44,593 nt of DNA from Leisingera sp. M658 (GCF_025144145.1 NZ_CP083551.1:1-44593), one strand, 5' to 3'. Positions 15,101-23,093 are shown, counted from the first letter of the stretch. The notes: a model not told the origin generated them from the sequence alone. Made by a program: numbers and translations.

Positions 15101-15629
15101 AAAACCGGCCTTGCTCCCCAAGGGGGGATTCGGACAAGCCGAACGCCCCCTTGGGGCTGGCGCGTTGACCGAGTTCCCCGGCCAGCTCGTCAGCCATCGG
15201 GCCGGTCGCGCCGCCTTACCTGTCACAGCCGCCGCCATCGGCCAACCGGCTTTCGCGGCATAAGCTGCGCGCGCTTCGCGTGCTCGTTATTCCACGGTCC
15301 GGTTGTCCGCTGTCGTCAGCTGTGCCGGACGGCTTTTCGCGCGACCGACCCGATGGCTGACGAGAAAGCCAGACCGGGGGAGAACCTGGCCCGCGTCTTT
15401 TAAGCGGAGACCGCGCAGAGCGCGGTCACATTGGTTTGTTTGGCCCGCAAGCGGGCCGTGCGCTCCCTCCCCTCCGGCATCAAAGAAAGCCGGGGGCGCG
15501 GATGAAGGCAAGCGAACAATTCCAAGAAAATGCAAATATATCCGTTGCTTAGGTTCAGCTACGCAATTAATATCAAGTCATAGGGAGAGGCCGCAACGGC
15601 CCACCTTTCACCACAAGAGGAAAACAAAC
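15101..15629 (+). repeat. Leader block copy 1, right part, upstream of the DUF3768 operon
   Basis: Nearly identical to 20461-20990, with roughly fifteen differences by eye. It contains a large cruciform at 15116-15156 (CCCCAAGGGGG with CCCCCTTGGGG, inner TTCGG/CCGAA). It also holds GACCGCGC-AGA-GCGCGGTC and GGCCCGC-AA-GCGGGCC. A promoter-like pair lies near its end. The open frames running through it in both copies are non-coding, since they merely continue into two unrelated genes. Possible roles are a single-stranded promoter during conjugation, or a long regulatory leader. Confidence 0.85.
15545..15573 (+). promoter_or_regulatory. Sigma-70-like promoter of the DUF3768 operon
   Basis: TTGCTT (15545-15550), a 17-bp spacer and TAATAT (15568-15573) lie 56 bp before the ATG. 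The same pair at the same spacing is kept in leader copy 2 although the spacer has changed, which supports function. Confidence 0.6.
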
Positions 15630-16079
15630 ATGGCACTGTTTCAATGCAATACCTGCGCGGCTTCCAAGGAGGTCGAGACGGGGATTGTCGAGGTTTGCGC
15701 GAACTGCGGTTCGACTAAGGTTGTCAATCTCACCGCGCAGGCGGAGCAAATCGCCAAAGCCAATGATGCTTTCCGCGCGGCAATCATCTGTGGCGGGCAT
15801 CCGGCCTATAAGGGGCGTGTCGTCTGCTCCCAGGGCGTTGCGGCAGAAGGCCCCGAGTTCATGACCATGGCTCAGCTTCAAGTCGCTGGTTCCGCGGATT
15901 TCAACGAGGACAACGACCCGCACGGGGATCATTCCATGGGGTCAGTGCAGGTGTGCGGCAAAACCGTTTGGTGGAAGTTCGACCTCTACGATGAAGCCTA
16001 TGAGTTCGGTGCAGACGATCCGCTTGACGACCATAGCACCCGCCGCGTTCTGACGCTGATTTTCCCAATCGAATACTGA
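15630..16079 (+). CDS. DUF3768-family protein
   Basis: 149 residues. An N-terminal zinc-ribbon-like pair of CxxC motifs (CNTC, CANC) precedes the DUF3768 domain. That domain is recognised by IAKANDAFR, the acidic DNDPHGDHSMGSV block and the end VLTLIFPIEY. AGAGGAAA gives a good ribosome site before the ATG at 15630. The domain is found on alphaproteobacterial plasmids and its function is not established. It is the first gene behind leader copy 1 and is transcribed toward oriT, as expected for a leading-region gene. Confidence 0.8.
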   Translation: MALFQCNTCAASKEVETGIVEVCANCGSTKVVNLTAQAEQIAKANDAFRAAIICGGHPAYKGRVVCSQGVAAEGPEFMTMAQLQVAGSADFNEDNDPHGDHSMGSVQVCGKTVWWKFDLYDEAYEFGADDPLDDHSTRRVLTLIFPIEY

Positions 16080-16145
16080 TACCGGCCCGGTCCTTTTGGG
16101 CAGCGGCCCGGAAGGCGCAACCAGCGCCGGGAAGGAGGTGAAACC

Positions 16146-16259
16146 ATGAGCATAGAAATCATTCAGCAACGTAAGCGCGAAGCCGCTGAACTGATCAGAA
16201 AGGGAGGCCTCTCCGCCAAGATCGCCCTCGCCTTTCTGAAAACACACGCTGGGGCCTAA
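16146..16259 (+). CDS. 37-residue basic peptide
   Basis: Begins MSIEIIQQRKREAAELIRKG, ends KTHAGA. A near-perfect ribosome site (GGAAGGAGGTGAAA) sits just before the ATG at 16146, which argues strongly for translation. It is predicted to be one amphipathic helical hairpin, basic and without a signal. It lies between the DUF3768 and ParB-domain genes in the same operon. Family unknown. Confidence 0.65.
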   Translation: MSIEIIQQRKREAAELIRKGGLSAKIALAFLKTHAGA

Positions 16260-16333
16260 GCCCCCTCGCCTCAGCCCGGAAGGGCTGGGGCATCCATAAC
16301 AAAAAACCTCACCACATCACAAGGATGAACCCC

Positions 16334-18160
16334 ATGACCATGCACAAGCCGATCACCGCCGTCGTTGAACAGGTTGCCTACGGCGATCTCTATGTGTCTG
16401 ATCTGAACCCGCGTACCGTTATCAATCCGCAAGGCATCGAGGCTCTGGCCGAGAATATCCGAGAGCTTGGCCTGATCCAGAACCTCGCAGGGCTGCGCGA
16501 CGAAACGGGCAAGGTGGGCATCGTGGCCGGTGGCCGGAGGCTTCGCGCTCTGGCTCTGCTGCAAGACGATCCGCGTTTTGCATCCGTTCCGGTGAAAATC
16601 GCCCCGGATCAGGAAACCGCCCAGATGTGGGCAACGAGCGAGAACCATCAGCGCGAGCAACAGCACCCCGCCGATGAAATTCGTGACTATGGCAAAATGG
16701 CTGCGCGCGGCGTGTCCGTTGCGGCGATCGCTATCGCGTTCGGTGCCACGGAGCCGCATGTGTACCGGCGTCTCAAGTTGGCGGGCCTTCCCGACCCAAT
16801 TCTGGATGCTTTGAAATCCGGGGAAATCACCTTGCAAAACGCCGCTGCCTTCACCGTCAGCGAGGACGAGGCAAATTCGCTGGCAGTGTTGGAGAAGGTG
16901 CGCGGCGAGGGCTACAGCGATCACCAGATCAAGCAGATGCTCAAACCGGACTCGGTGCGGGATACTGACCGCCGTGTGATTTTTGTCGGGCGGGAGGACT
17001 ACGAAACCAACGGCGGCCACGTGACCCGCGACCTGTTTGCTGAGCAAACATTCATTGATGATGTGGCTCTGCTGAATGACCTGTTTCGTTGCAAGCTGGC
17101 TTTGACGTGTGACGCGATCACCGCGAAAGGCTGGAAGTGGGCCGAGGCGCTGGACAGCACTAATCTGCCCTATGGTGAGTTTGATCAGCGCAAGCTTGCG
17201 CGCATCTTTCCCGAAAAAGGAACGCTCACCGAAGAACAGGCGGAGCGGTATGACGAGCTGGCGGAACTCGCTAACGGCGACGTTTTGGACGAAGCCGGCG
17301 AGGCGGAACTGGCTGAACTCCAAGCCGTGTTGGAAGAAACCTACAGCGCCGAACAGAAAGCGGTGGCCGGGGTAATCTTCTATGTCAATCAAACAGGCGA
17401 GGTGCAGACCTACGAGGGTCTTGTACGTAAGGAGGACAAGGCCGCAGCCATCGAAGCGGGATTTCTCCGTAAGACCAGCCAATCGGGCGGTGACGCCGCG
17501 CCGAAGTCGCCCATTTCGCAAAAGCTGAGCGACGACCTGTCCCGTATTGCCCAAGGGGCGCGGCAACATGCAGTGATGCGCGATCCTGATCTGTTGATTG
17601 ATCTGCTGGCCTATCAGTTGAGCCATGAACTGCGGTCGAGCGGTCCGCTTGGTATCACCAAGACCGACGTTCCGAATTGGCCCAGCACAGAGGCCGCAGG
17701 CTATTCGCTGGATGAACGGCTGACCAGCAATCCGCCGCGCGATATGTGGGATGCGAAAGACCTTGGCGCTTCATTCCGTGCGTTCCGCAAGAAAGGCCCG
17801 GAGCATGTGCGCGGTGAATTGGTTCGCTTCCTCGCCGCGCAGTATCGCGGCGGTGATGAAAAGCTGTCGGCGCTGATCGACAAGGAGACGCAGCCGAATA
17901 TCCGCGAGGTCTGGACGCCGAACTCTGAGAATTTTTTCTCCCGTGTCGGAGGCCCATACCTCAACAACCTTTGGCGCGATCTGCTGGACCTGTCCGAAGA
18001 TCACCCCACTGCAACCAATTTCGCCAAGCTGAAAAAGGGCGAGAAGGCAGAGAAGCTGGAAGCACTGTTTTCCGGTGATGCCGACTTGCGCACCGCCCTT
18101 GGCGTTACCGAGGCGCAGGCCGTCAAGATCGACGTATGGCTACCCGAGGGCATGGAGTGA
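16334..18160 (+). CDS. Large ParB-domain protein of the leading region
   Basis: 608 residues from the ATG at 16334, which has AAGGA eight bases upstream; an ATG at 16325 overlaps that site. Residues about 10-110 form a ParB/Srx nuclease-like fold (YVSDLNPRT, AGGRRLRALALL, ENHQREQQHPADEI). An HTH-like region follows (SVAAIAIAFGATEPHVYRRL). The C-terminal 400 residues are helical with acidic patches and are not part of canonical ParB, which is about 300 residues. A separate ParA/ParB pair exists at 23.7-25.4 kb, so this is unlikely to be the partition protein. ParB-fold proteins are common in leading regions of conjugative plasmids. Confidence 0.8.
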   Translation: MTMHKPITAVVEQVAYGDLYVSDLNPRTVINPQGIEALAENIRELGLIQNLAGLRDETGKVGIVAGGRRLRALALLQDDPRFASVPVKIAPDQETAQMWATSENHQREQQHPADEIRDYGKMAARGVSVAAIAIAFGATEPHVYRRLKLAGLPDPILDALKSGEITLQNAAAFTVSEDEANSLAVLEKVRGEGYSDHQIKQMLKPDSVRDTDRRVIFVGREDYETNGGHVTRDLFAEQTFIDDVALLNDLFRCKLALTCDAITAKGWKWAEALDSTNLPYGEFDQRKLARIFPEKGTLTEEQAERYDELAELANGDVLDEAGEAELAELQAVLEETYSAEQKAVAGVIFYVNQTGEVQTYEGLVRKEDKAAAIEAGFLRKTSQSGGDAAPKSPISQKLSDDLSRIAQGARQHAVMRDPDLLIDLLAYQLSHELRSSGPLGITKTDVPNWPSTEAAGYSLDERLTSNPPRDMWDAKDLGASFRAFRKKGPEHVRGELVRFLAAQYRGGDEKLSALIDKETQPNIREVWTPNSENFFSRVGGPYLNNLWRDLLDLSEDHPTATNFAKLKKGEKAEKLEALFSGDADLRTALGVTEAQAVKIDVWLPEGME

Positions 18161-18211
18161 AATCGCTGGCAGGGCGCTTGAGCGCCCTGCCCCACCGATG
18201 GAGATAGAGTA

Positions 18212-18325
18212 ATGCGATTCAAACCTTGGCCGTCGATCCGTGCGGGCGTGTTGGCATCCGGATTCAACAGGAACAACCTTGAAAAAACGGTATGGTATTC
18301 TGGTATTCCAGACAGGAGCCTATAG
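18212..18325 (+). CDS. Possible 37-residue peptide
   Basis: Frame MRFKPWPSIRAGVLASGFNR...DRSL with GGAG nine bases before the ATG. It follows the ParB-domain gene by 51 bp. No family recognised; the composition is not strongly protein-like. The end overlaps a run with repeated GGTATTC words. Confidence 0.3.
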   Translation: MRFKPWPSIRAGVLASGFNRNNLEKTVWYSGIPDRSL

Positions 18326-18387
18326 GTTTCAGGCCATTGCCTTTGAGTTAGAGAAGATTTGAAAACAGTGGGATTGAGGTAAGCAGC

Positions 18388-18918
18388 GTGAAACAGAACA
18401 TTGTCCGGGTTTGGCGATCAGCGCAGCTCTATATCGGGTTTCACCGGGACCAATCCGGGCGGAAGCGCGACACAGCGAAGGTGTGGCCGCCGAAAAATGC
18501 TAACGCGACCATCCATTCCGATCCTGAAGCGCAAGAGGCTTTTGTCGTCGTCAAAGCCGCCGATCAGGAAGAACCGAGAGACGTTCAGATCAAGCTTCGC
18601 CCGGATCAAATCGTGCTGCGCCGTGATCCTGGTACTGGTTGGGAGGGTGTTGTCGTGGATGAATTCAGCTTGGCTGTCCAAGTCAACGGTGCGTGGATCC
18701 GCATCATGCCGGATGGATCGGTTTCCCGTGAGGTCGAAGGCGACACTACCTATTTAGAGGCAGATGGCGCAGTCCTGAAGAAAACGCAATTTGCCGAGGC
18801 TATGATTTCAGGTGATGGCGTGGAGCTGACCCGTAAAACTGACACGACAATTGCAGCGATCCGGCATGACGGAGTGATTGCAAAATCCCGAAATCCCGAG
18901 CAAATTCCCGGTGAGTAG
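18388..18918 (+). CDS. Unknown 176-residue protein, last gene of the first module
   Basis: Starts at a GTG (18388) with GAGG upstream. The protein is soluble and beta-rich. An N-terminal basic part (VWRSAQLYIGFHRDQSGRKRD) is followed by repeats of short strands (VDEFSLAVQVNGAWIRIMPDGSV and EVEGDTTYLEADGAVLK). This resembles small beta-solenoid or OB-like folds, but I cannot name a family. It is followed directly by the shared trailer with its terminator, which marks the operon end. Confidence 0.65.
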   Translation: MKQNIVRVWRSAQLYIGFHRDQSGRKRDTAKVWPPKNANATIHSDPEAQEAFVVVKAADQEEPRDVQIKLRPDQIVLRRDPGTGWEGVVVDEFSLAVQVNGAWIRIMPDGSVSREVEGDTTYLEADGAVLKKTQFAEAMISGDGVELTRKTDTTIAAIRHDGVIAKSRNPEQIPGE

Positions 18919-18932
18919 TCCCCCTGATTTTT

Positions 18933-19075
18933 CCTTTGTGGTGAAGGAAACACCTGCCCCGCTTCGGCGGGGTTTCTTTTTGCCTTTTGGTGTCCCCCCA
19001 GATCAGGGCTGAAGCCCTGACCCGGCCGGACTGGCGCATCCGCGCCGGGGGCCGCTTGCGCGGCCCGGAAACGAA
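18933..19075 (+). repeat. Shared operon trailer, copy 1
   Basis: About 140 bp closely matching 22892-23035. It holds the terminator at 18957-18981, then a perfect TCAGGGCT-GA-AGCCCTGA hairpin, then GGCGC-ATCC-GCGCC, then GGGCCGC-TTGC-GCGGCCC. It closes the first leader-module and its twin closes the second. Confidence 0.8.
18957..18981 (+). terminator. Intrinsic terminator, first module
   Basis: CCCCGC-TTCG-GCGGGG stem-loop followed by TTTCTTTTT. The identical structure ends the second module. Confidence 0.9.
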
Positions 19076-19444
19076 ATGCGGCCGGAGCTTTCGCCCCGAC
19101 CGTCACCTTCGCGGCCATCGGCGTCCCCGCCTGTTCCGCACCGCCAATCTAGCAACCGTAGCGGGAGGGGCAACCCGGAATACGGCAATCGGCGGCTTGA
19201 TTAACCGTTGTGCCAGGTCAGGGACTTCAGGATTGAACGCCCCGTTCCAGGCATCTGCCAAGGTGTCCGCCCGCTCCTATGTGAATGCCGATTTATTGCA
19301 GCAAGTTTGCTACGGCCCGTGCTGGCGCAAGGGCTGAAGCCCTTCTCCACTGCGCTGCGCTCCGTTGCGACCCTCCGGGTGCGCCAGCCCTTAAAGCCTC
19401 CGCCTCACAGAGCTGCAATCGACAATCACATAGGAGCTAACACC
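19076..19444 (+). other. Structured gene-free stretch before the 53-residue gene
   Basis: About 370 bp with no supported gene. CTGGCGCA at 19322-19329 pairs with TGCGCCAG at 19380-19387. Within it, AAGGGCT-GA-AGCCCTT (19329-19344) forms a smaller hairpin whose core AGGGCTGAAGCCCT also occurs in the trailer at 19006-19019. It may be a regulatory leader of the small gene that follows. Confidence 0.4.
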
Positions 19445-19606
19445 ATGAACAAGATCATTTCTTCTTTGCGTTCAATCCTGAAATCCCTAACCACCAAGGC
19501 CAAGATCAGCATCTCAGTCGTCTTGAGTATTCCGGGCTTCCTCAAAGTGGAAGTCAGCTATGCGCGAGATCTTACGAAGTCGAACAAGGAGAAAGAGGAC
19601 GCCTAA
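19445..19606 (+). CDS. 53-residue small protein
   Basis: Begins MNKIISSLRSILKSLTTKAK, with a ribosome site (TAGGAG, seven bases before the ATG). The N-terminal 35 residues form a basic amphipathic then hydrophobic stretch (ISISVVLSIPGFL), possibly membrane-associated. The C-terminus is highly charged (TKSNKEKEDA). Its stop overlaps the end of a convergent minus-strand frame. Family unknown. Confidence 0.55.
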   Translation: MNKIISSLRSILKSLTTKAKISISVVLSIPGFLKVEVSYARDLTKSNKEKEDA

Positions 19607-19878
19607 CGGCGTCCCAGTCTGTCCGATGGGCGGGCTTCATCCGGCGCTGCCTCAACGATGGTCCAGGCCATCACGTCCCGTTTTTGACACTCAGGGCAGC
19701 GCAAGCCTTCTACTATGCCGCGAAGAAACTCAAATTGCCCATATCTCTGCCTAAGCCAGAAACCATGGAGATACCAAGGCCCGCCACCGCAAACGCAACC
19801 AACCCTGATAGCGTGCGCAGCTTCCAGATTGTTGACGCGCAATGTGTAGAGGGGGGCGATGAAGGTCTCTCGGATCAT
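19603..19878 (-). CDS. Possible zinc-ribbon-like protein
   Basis: 91 residues from MIRETFIAPLYTL. Pairs of cysteines are seen in GCVCGGG and LRCPECQKRD, suggesting a small zinc-binding fold. Starts at 19899 or 19935 are also open, but the latter would run into the repeat block at 19928. No good ribosome site is visible for any start. It is the only minus-strand frame of the 15.6-25.7 kb leading region, which is a reason for caution. Confidence 0.4.
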   Translation of the reverse strand: MIRETFIAPLYTLRVNNLEAAHAIRVGCVCGGGPWYLHGFWLRQRYGQFEFLRGIVEGLRCPECQKRDVMAWTIVEAAPDEARPSDRLGRR

Positions 19879-19927
19879 TTTGGAACAATACAGGAACATT
19901 CTGCGGATTGAAAAGTGGTATGTGTCT

Positions 19928-20990
19928 CTGGGCAAATCCCGCGTTTTACGCGGGACCGGGCTCTAGTCGCGCGCCGGCAAGACCGGCGCGCTCCCCGAGC
20001 CTGCCGCCCTGCCCCTCCCTGCGCCTGGGAGCTGCGCGCGGCGTCTCTCCGAGCCACCGCGCGCAGCGGCGCATGGTCGTCTCAGGGCGTCAGTCTCGGC
20101 CCTTCGGGTGACGATCTTCCCTCGGCTTCGCCTCGGCCTTTTGCGGGTGTCCGCGGCCGACCAGGTGCGCGCCTGCAGCCAATCACCTTCTTGAAATATC
20201 CTCGGGGGAGCGCGCGAAGTGCGCCGGGGGCAGACAGCCCCCGCAGCCGCCCAGGGCGGCTTTCGATGCCTGACCTTCCCACAAGTCGGCTCGCTTCCCT
20301 TCGCTTTGTGTGGGCGCGGTCAGCTCGCCGCCTGCAACGCCCGCCCCCGGCCCCGGCCGGGAGCGGGCTGGAAAGCTCTGGCATCGAGGGTGCGGGGATC
20401 CGCGCGTCCCACGCAGATCGCAGGTTCTTTTGACCTTCGCGCCAGGGCGCTGCGCGGCCGGAAATCCGGCCTTGCTCCCCAAGGGGGGATTCGGACAAGC
20501 CGAACGCCCCCTTGGGGCTGGCGCGTTGACCGAGTTCCCCGGCCAGCTCGTCAGCCATCGGGCCGGTCGCGCCGCCTTACCTGTCACAGCCGCCGCCATC
20601 GGCCAACCGGCTTTCGCGGCATAAGCTTCGCGCGCTTCGCGTGCTCGTTATTCCACGGTCCGGTTGTCCGCTGTCGTCAGCTGTGCCGGACGGCTTTTCG
20701 CGCGACCGACCCGACGGCTGACGAGAAAGCCAGACCGGGGGAGAACCTGGCCCCCGTCATTTAAGCGGAGACCGCGCAGGGCGCGGTCACATTGGTTTGT
20801 TTGGCCCGCAAGCGGGCCGTGCGCTCCCTCCCCTCCGGCATCAAAGAAAGCCGGGGGTGCGGATAACGGCAAGCGAACAATTGCCAGAAAATGCAAATAT
20901 ATCCGTTGCTTAGGGTCAACTACGCAACTAATATCAAGTCATAGGGAGAGGCCACAACGGCCCACCTTTCACCACAAGAGGAAAATCAAA
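19928..20990 (+). repeat. Leader block copy 2, upstream of the DUF932 operon
   Basis: An uninterrupted copy of the leader. It has the same tandem hairpins at its start (19937-19991), the R2 part with a GGGGGC-AGACA-GCCCCC hairpin (20226-20242) that is deleted from copy 1, and the cruciform (20477-20517). It also carries GACCGCGC-AGG-GCGCGGTC, where only the loop differs from copy 1, and the promoter-like pair at 20906-20934. Overall it is near-identical to copy 1 outside the lysE insertion and the 153-bp deletion. No gene is supported within it. Confidence 0.85.
20906..20934 (+). promoter_or_regulatory. Sigma-70-like promoter of the DUF932 operon
   Basis: TTGCTT and TAATAT at 17-bp spacing, matching the pair in leader copy 1 while three spacer bases differ. 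It lies 56 bp before the DUF932 ATG. Confidence 0.6.
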
Positions 20991-21854
20991 ATGAGCTTTA
21001 TGCACCGTTACATGCGCGGAATGAGCAACGGCGGATTTGCTACTGGCAAAGCCTTGACCGACGAAGAACTGCGCGCCCGCGTTCCCTCGATCTTTGCAAC
21101 AGAGGCCCACGAAAGCCGTTCAGAGCGGTTCGCCCCAATTCCGACTATCGACGTGCTGACCGGCCTGCGCAAAGAGGGCTTTGATCTCTTCCTGGCCCAA
21201 CAGGCCCGCACCCGGATTGAGGGAAAGGCTGAGTTCACTAAGCACATGCTGCGCCTGCGCCACCGGTCCCTTACCAACTCTGACGGCGAGGCTTTTGAAA
21301 TCGTGCTGGTCAATGCAAACGACGGCACAAGCAGCTACCAGATGATCCCCGGCTTTTTCCGTTTTGTCTGCGCCAATGGCCTGATGGTGGGCGATACCTT
21401 TGGCGAAGTGAAAGTGCGCCACTCGGGTAATGCCATTGGTGAGGTGATCGAGGGAGCCTATCGGGTTCTGGAAGATGCGCCCGAAGTCGCAGACCAGGTG
21501 CAGCGGTTCCGCGCAATCACTCTGCAAGACGAGGAACGCAAAATTCTGGCAGAGGCAGCGCACGAATTGCGTTTTCCGGATGCTCACAAGGAGGACGGGA
21601 AGCAGGCGCCGGTCGCGGCGGATGCCTTGCTTTCGCCCCGGCGCCGAGACGACCGGGCAACCGACCTTTGGACCGCGTTTAATGTGGTGCAGGAAAACAC
21701 CATCAAAGGCGGGCTGCGCGGGCGTATCCGCAATGCGAACGGAACTACACGTCGCCAGACTACGCGCGAGGTTGCGGGTATCGACCAAAACAAGGCGCTT
21801 AACCGTGCTTTGTGGACGCTGACTGAACGCATGGCAGAGCTGAAGGAAGGTTGA
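20991..21854 (+). CDS. DUF932-family protein
   Basis: 287 residues, soluble. The DUF932 family, found in plasmids and phages, is recognised from LRARVPSIFATEAHESRSERFAPIPTIDVL at the start and MIPGFFRFVCANGLMVGD in the middle (about residue 120). The end (NKALNRALWTLTERMAEL) is also typical. The start follows AGAGGAAAATCAAA. The biochemical role of the family is not established. It is the first gene behind leader copy 2 and is transcribed toward oriT, so it would be expressed early if the leader is a transfer-activated promoter. Confidence 0.82.
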   Translation: MSFMHRYMRGMSNGGFATGKALTDEELRARVPSIFATEAHESRSERFAPIPTIDVLTGLRKEGFDLFLAQQARTRIEGKAEFTKHMLRLRHRSLTNSDGEAFEIVLVNANDGTSSYQMIPGFFRFVCANGLMVGDTFGEVKVRHSGNAIGEVIEGAYRVLEDAPEVADQVQRFRAITLQDEERKILAEAAHELRFPDAHKEDGKQAPVAADALLSPRRRDDRATDLWTAFNVVQENTIKGGLRGRIRNANGTTRRQTTREVAGIDQNKALNRALWTLTERMAELKEG

Positions 21855-21906
21855 AGCTGCGGGGCGGTGCCACCGCACCGCCCTGCCCTTCGCGGGAGTT
21901 TTTACC

Positions 21907-22074
21907 ATGGGAAATAGCGAAAGAGAGCTGCGCCGGCTTTGGACGGAGCAAGGAGTCACGAAGGGCCGGCAAGATGCATTGATCCGTGAGATTAAGGCTA
22001 AGGCACAACCAGGTTCACGTGTCGGCCCTTTCATTATTGGCGGTTCAGTCCGAGAGCCGGAGGGCGAGGAATGA
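21907..22074 (+). CDS. 55-residue small protein
   Basis: Starts MGNSERELRRLWTEQGVTKG and ends in GSVREPEGEE. It is basic and helical in the first half. Its TGA overlaps the ATG of the methylase-like gene (ATGA), which supports coupled translation. Only a weak ribosome site (GGGAG) is seen upstream. No family recognised. Confidence 0.6.
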   Translation: MGNSERELRRLWTEQGVTKGRQDALIREIKAKAQPGSRVGPFIIGGSVREPEGEE

Positions 22075-22889
22075 CCAAGGCAGCGGTGTCCGAATTCGTC
22101 AAAGCGTTCAATTGCATTGACCAATCAAAGCGGCGGACAGAAGTTTTTGCGGACTTTTGCGAGCTGACCTATTGCGCTCTGGCAAAGCGCGCTTGCCCAG
22201 ATGCAGCCAAACGCGATGCGCTGGAAGCGCAGTATATGGCGGTTGTGAAGCGATACCGAAATAAAGACGATGTTCGCAGAATGCCTGAACTTTTGGCAAT
22301 CGCGATTGCGGAAATCTCATCAGGTGGTTGCGACTTCCTGGGGACTGTGGCTGGAGAGATCGGCGCGCTTGATGCGCGGCTTGGGCAGTTCTTTACACCC
22401 TATGAGGTTTCGCGGCTTATGGCGAATGTCTCCTTAACTGGTGTGGAGGAGATTATAGAGAAACGGGGCTTCTATACTGTTCAGGAGCCCGCAGCCGGAG
22501 CAGGTGGAATGCTGCTGGCTATGGCAGATGTGATCGAGGAAAAGGGTTTCGATCTGGAAACATCTGTTTGGTTCGAAGCTGTAGAGCTGTCGCGCCCCAC
22601 ATTTCACATGGGATACATACAGACGGCAGCACGCGGTTTGGCTGGGCGCTTTGTCTGCGGAAACAGCTTGTCTTTAGAGGTCTTCGATTTGGCTTATACG
22701 GCTGCCGCTGGCCGATTTTACGCTAAGCATGGAGATCCTTGGAAGCGCCAGAAGGACGAGCGAGCGGCATTTATGGCCCTGGCCGCGCAGCGGGAGACGC
22801 AGGAAGCCGAGCAGCGCAAGGCGCGCCTGACGGAAATTGCCACCGCGGGGCCAGTATCAAAAGGGGTCCAGCTTAGCTTGTTTGACTGA
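22071..22889 (+). CDS. N6-adenine methylase-like protein lacking the catalytic motif
   Basis: 272 residues. GQFFTPYEVSRLMA (about residues 105-118) and EPAAGAGGMLLAMADV (about 143-158) match the HsdM-type fold and SAM-binding motif I. The NPPY/F motif expected near FDLAYTAAAGRFYAK (about residue 210) is absent. No hsdS or hsdR gene is nearby. It may be an inactive or divergent methylase that binds SAM or DNA, or one with an altered catalytic motif. As a leading-region gene it could act against host restriction, which is inference. The trailer with a terminator follows immediately. Confidence 0.7.
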   Translation: MTKAAVSEFVKAFNCIDQSKRRTEVFADFCELTYCALAKRACPDAAKRDALEAQYMAVVKRYRNKDDVRRMPELLAIAIAEISSGGCDFLGTVAGEIGALDARLGQFFTPYEVSRLMANVSLTGVEEIIEKRGFYTVQEPAAGAGGMLLAMADVIEEKGFDLETSVWFEAVELSRPTFHMGYIQTAARGLAGRFVCGNSLSLEVFDLAYTAAAGRFYAKHGDPWKRQKDERAAFMALAAQRETQEAEQRKARLTEIATAGPVSKGVQLSLFD

Positions 22890-22891
22890 AT

Positions 22892-23035
22892 TTTCTTTGT
22901 GGTGAAGAAACCAACTTGCCCCGCTTCGGCGGGGTTTCTTTTTGCCTTTTGGTGTCCTGCCCAATCAGGGCTAATGCCCTGACCGGGCCGGACTGGCGCG
23001 CATCCGCGCCGGGGGCCGCTTTCGCGGCCCGAAGC
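22892..23035 (+). repeat. Shared operon trailer, copy 2
   Basis: Closely matches 18933-19075, with the same terminator, the AGGGCT hairpin (loop region altered) and the GGGCCGC/GCGGCCC hairpin. It marks the end of the second module. Confidence 0.8.
22919..22943 (+). terminator. Intrinsic terminator, second module
   Basis: CCCCGC-TTCG-GCGGGG followed by TTTCTTTTT, 30 bp after the methylase-like stop. Confidence 0.9.
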
Positions 23036-23093
23036 CAGAGTTCATTTTAGAAGCAGATATTGTCCAAAAATTATACAAGCACCGTATTTTACA

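Noticed and set aside
15303..15629. Open frame through leader copy 1 continuing into the DUF3768 gene
   Set aside because: The same upstream frame in copy 2 continues into an unrelated gene, is Arg/Pro-rich and contains the promoter; both downstream genes have their own ribosome site and ATG.
16271..17626. 451-codon minus-strand open frame opposite the ParB-domain gene
   Set aside because: It is the antisense of a clearly coding gene with recognisable motifs; long antisense frames are common in GC-rich DNA.
16334..18160. Plasmid partition ParB
   Set aside because: It is twice the usual length, has no ParA beside it, and a proper parA/parB pair is present at 23.7-25.4 kb.
22071..22889. Active type I restriction-modification methyltransferase
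   Set aside because: No NPPY motif and no specificity or restriction subunit genes in the window.
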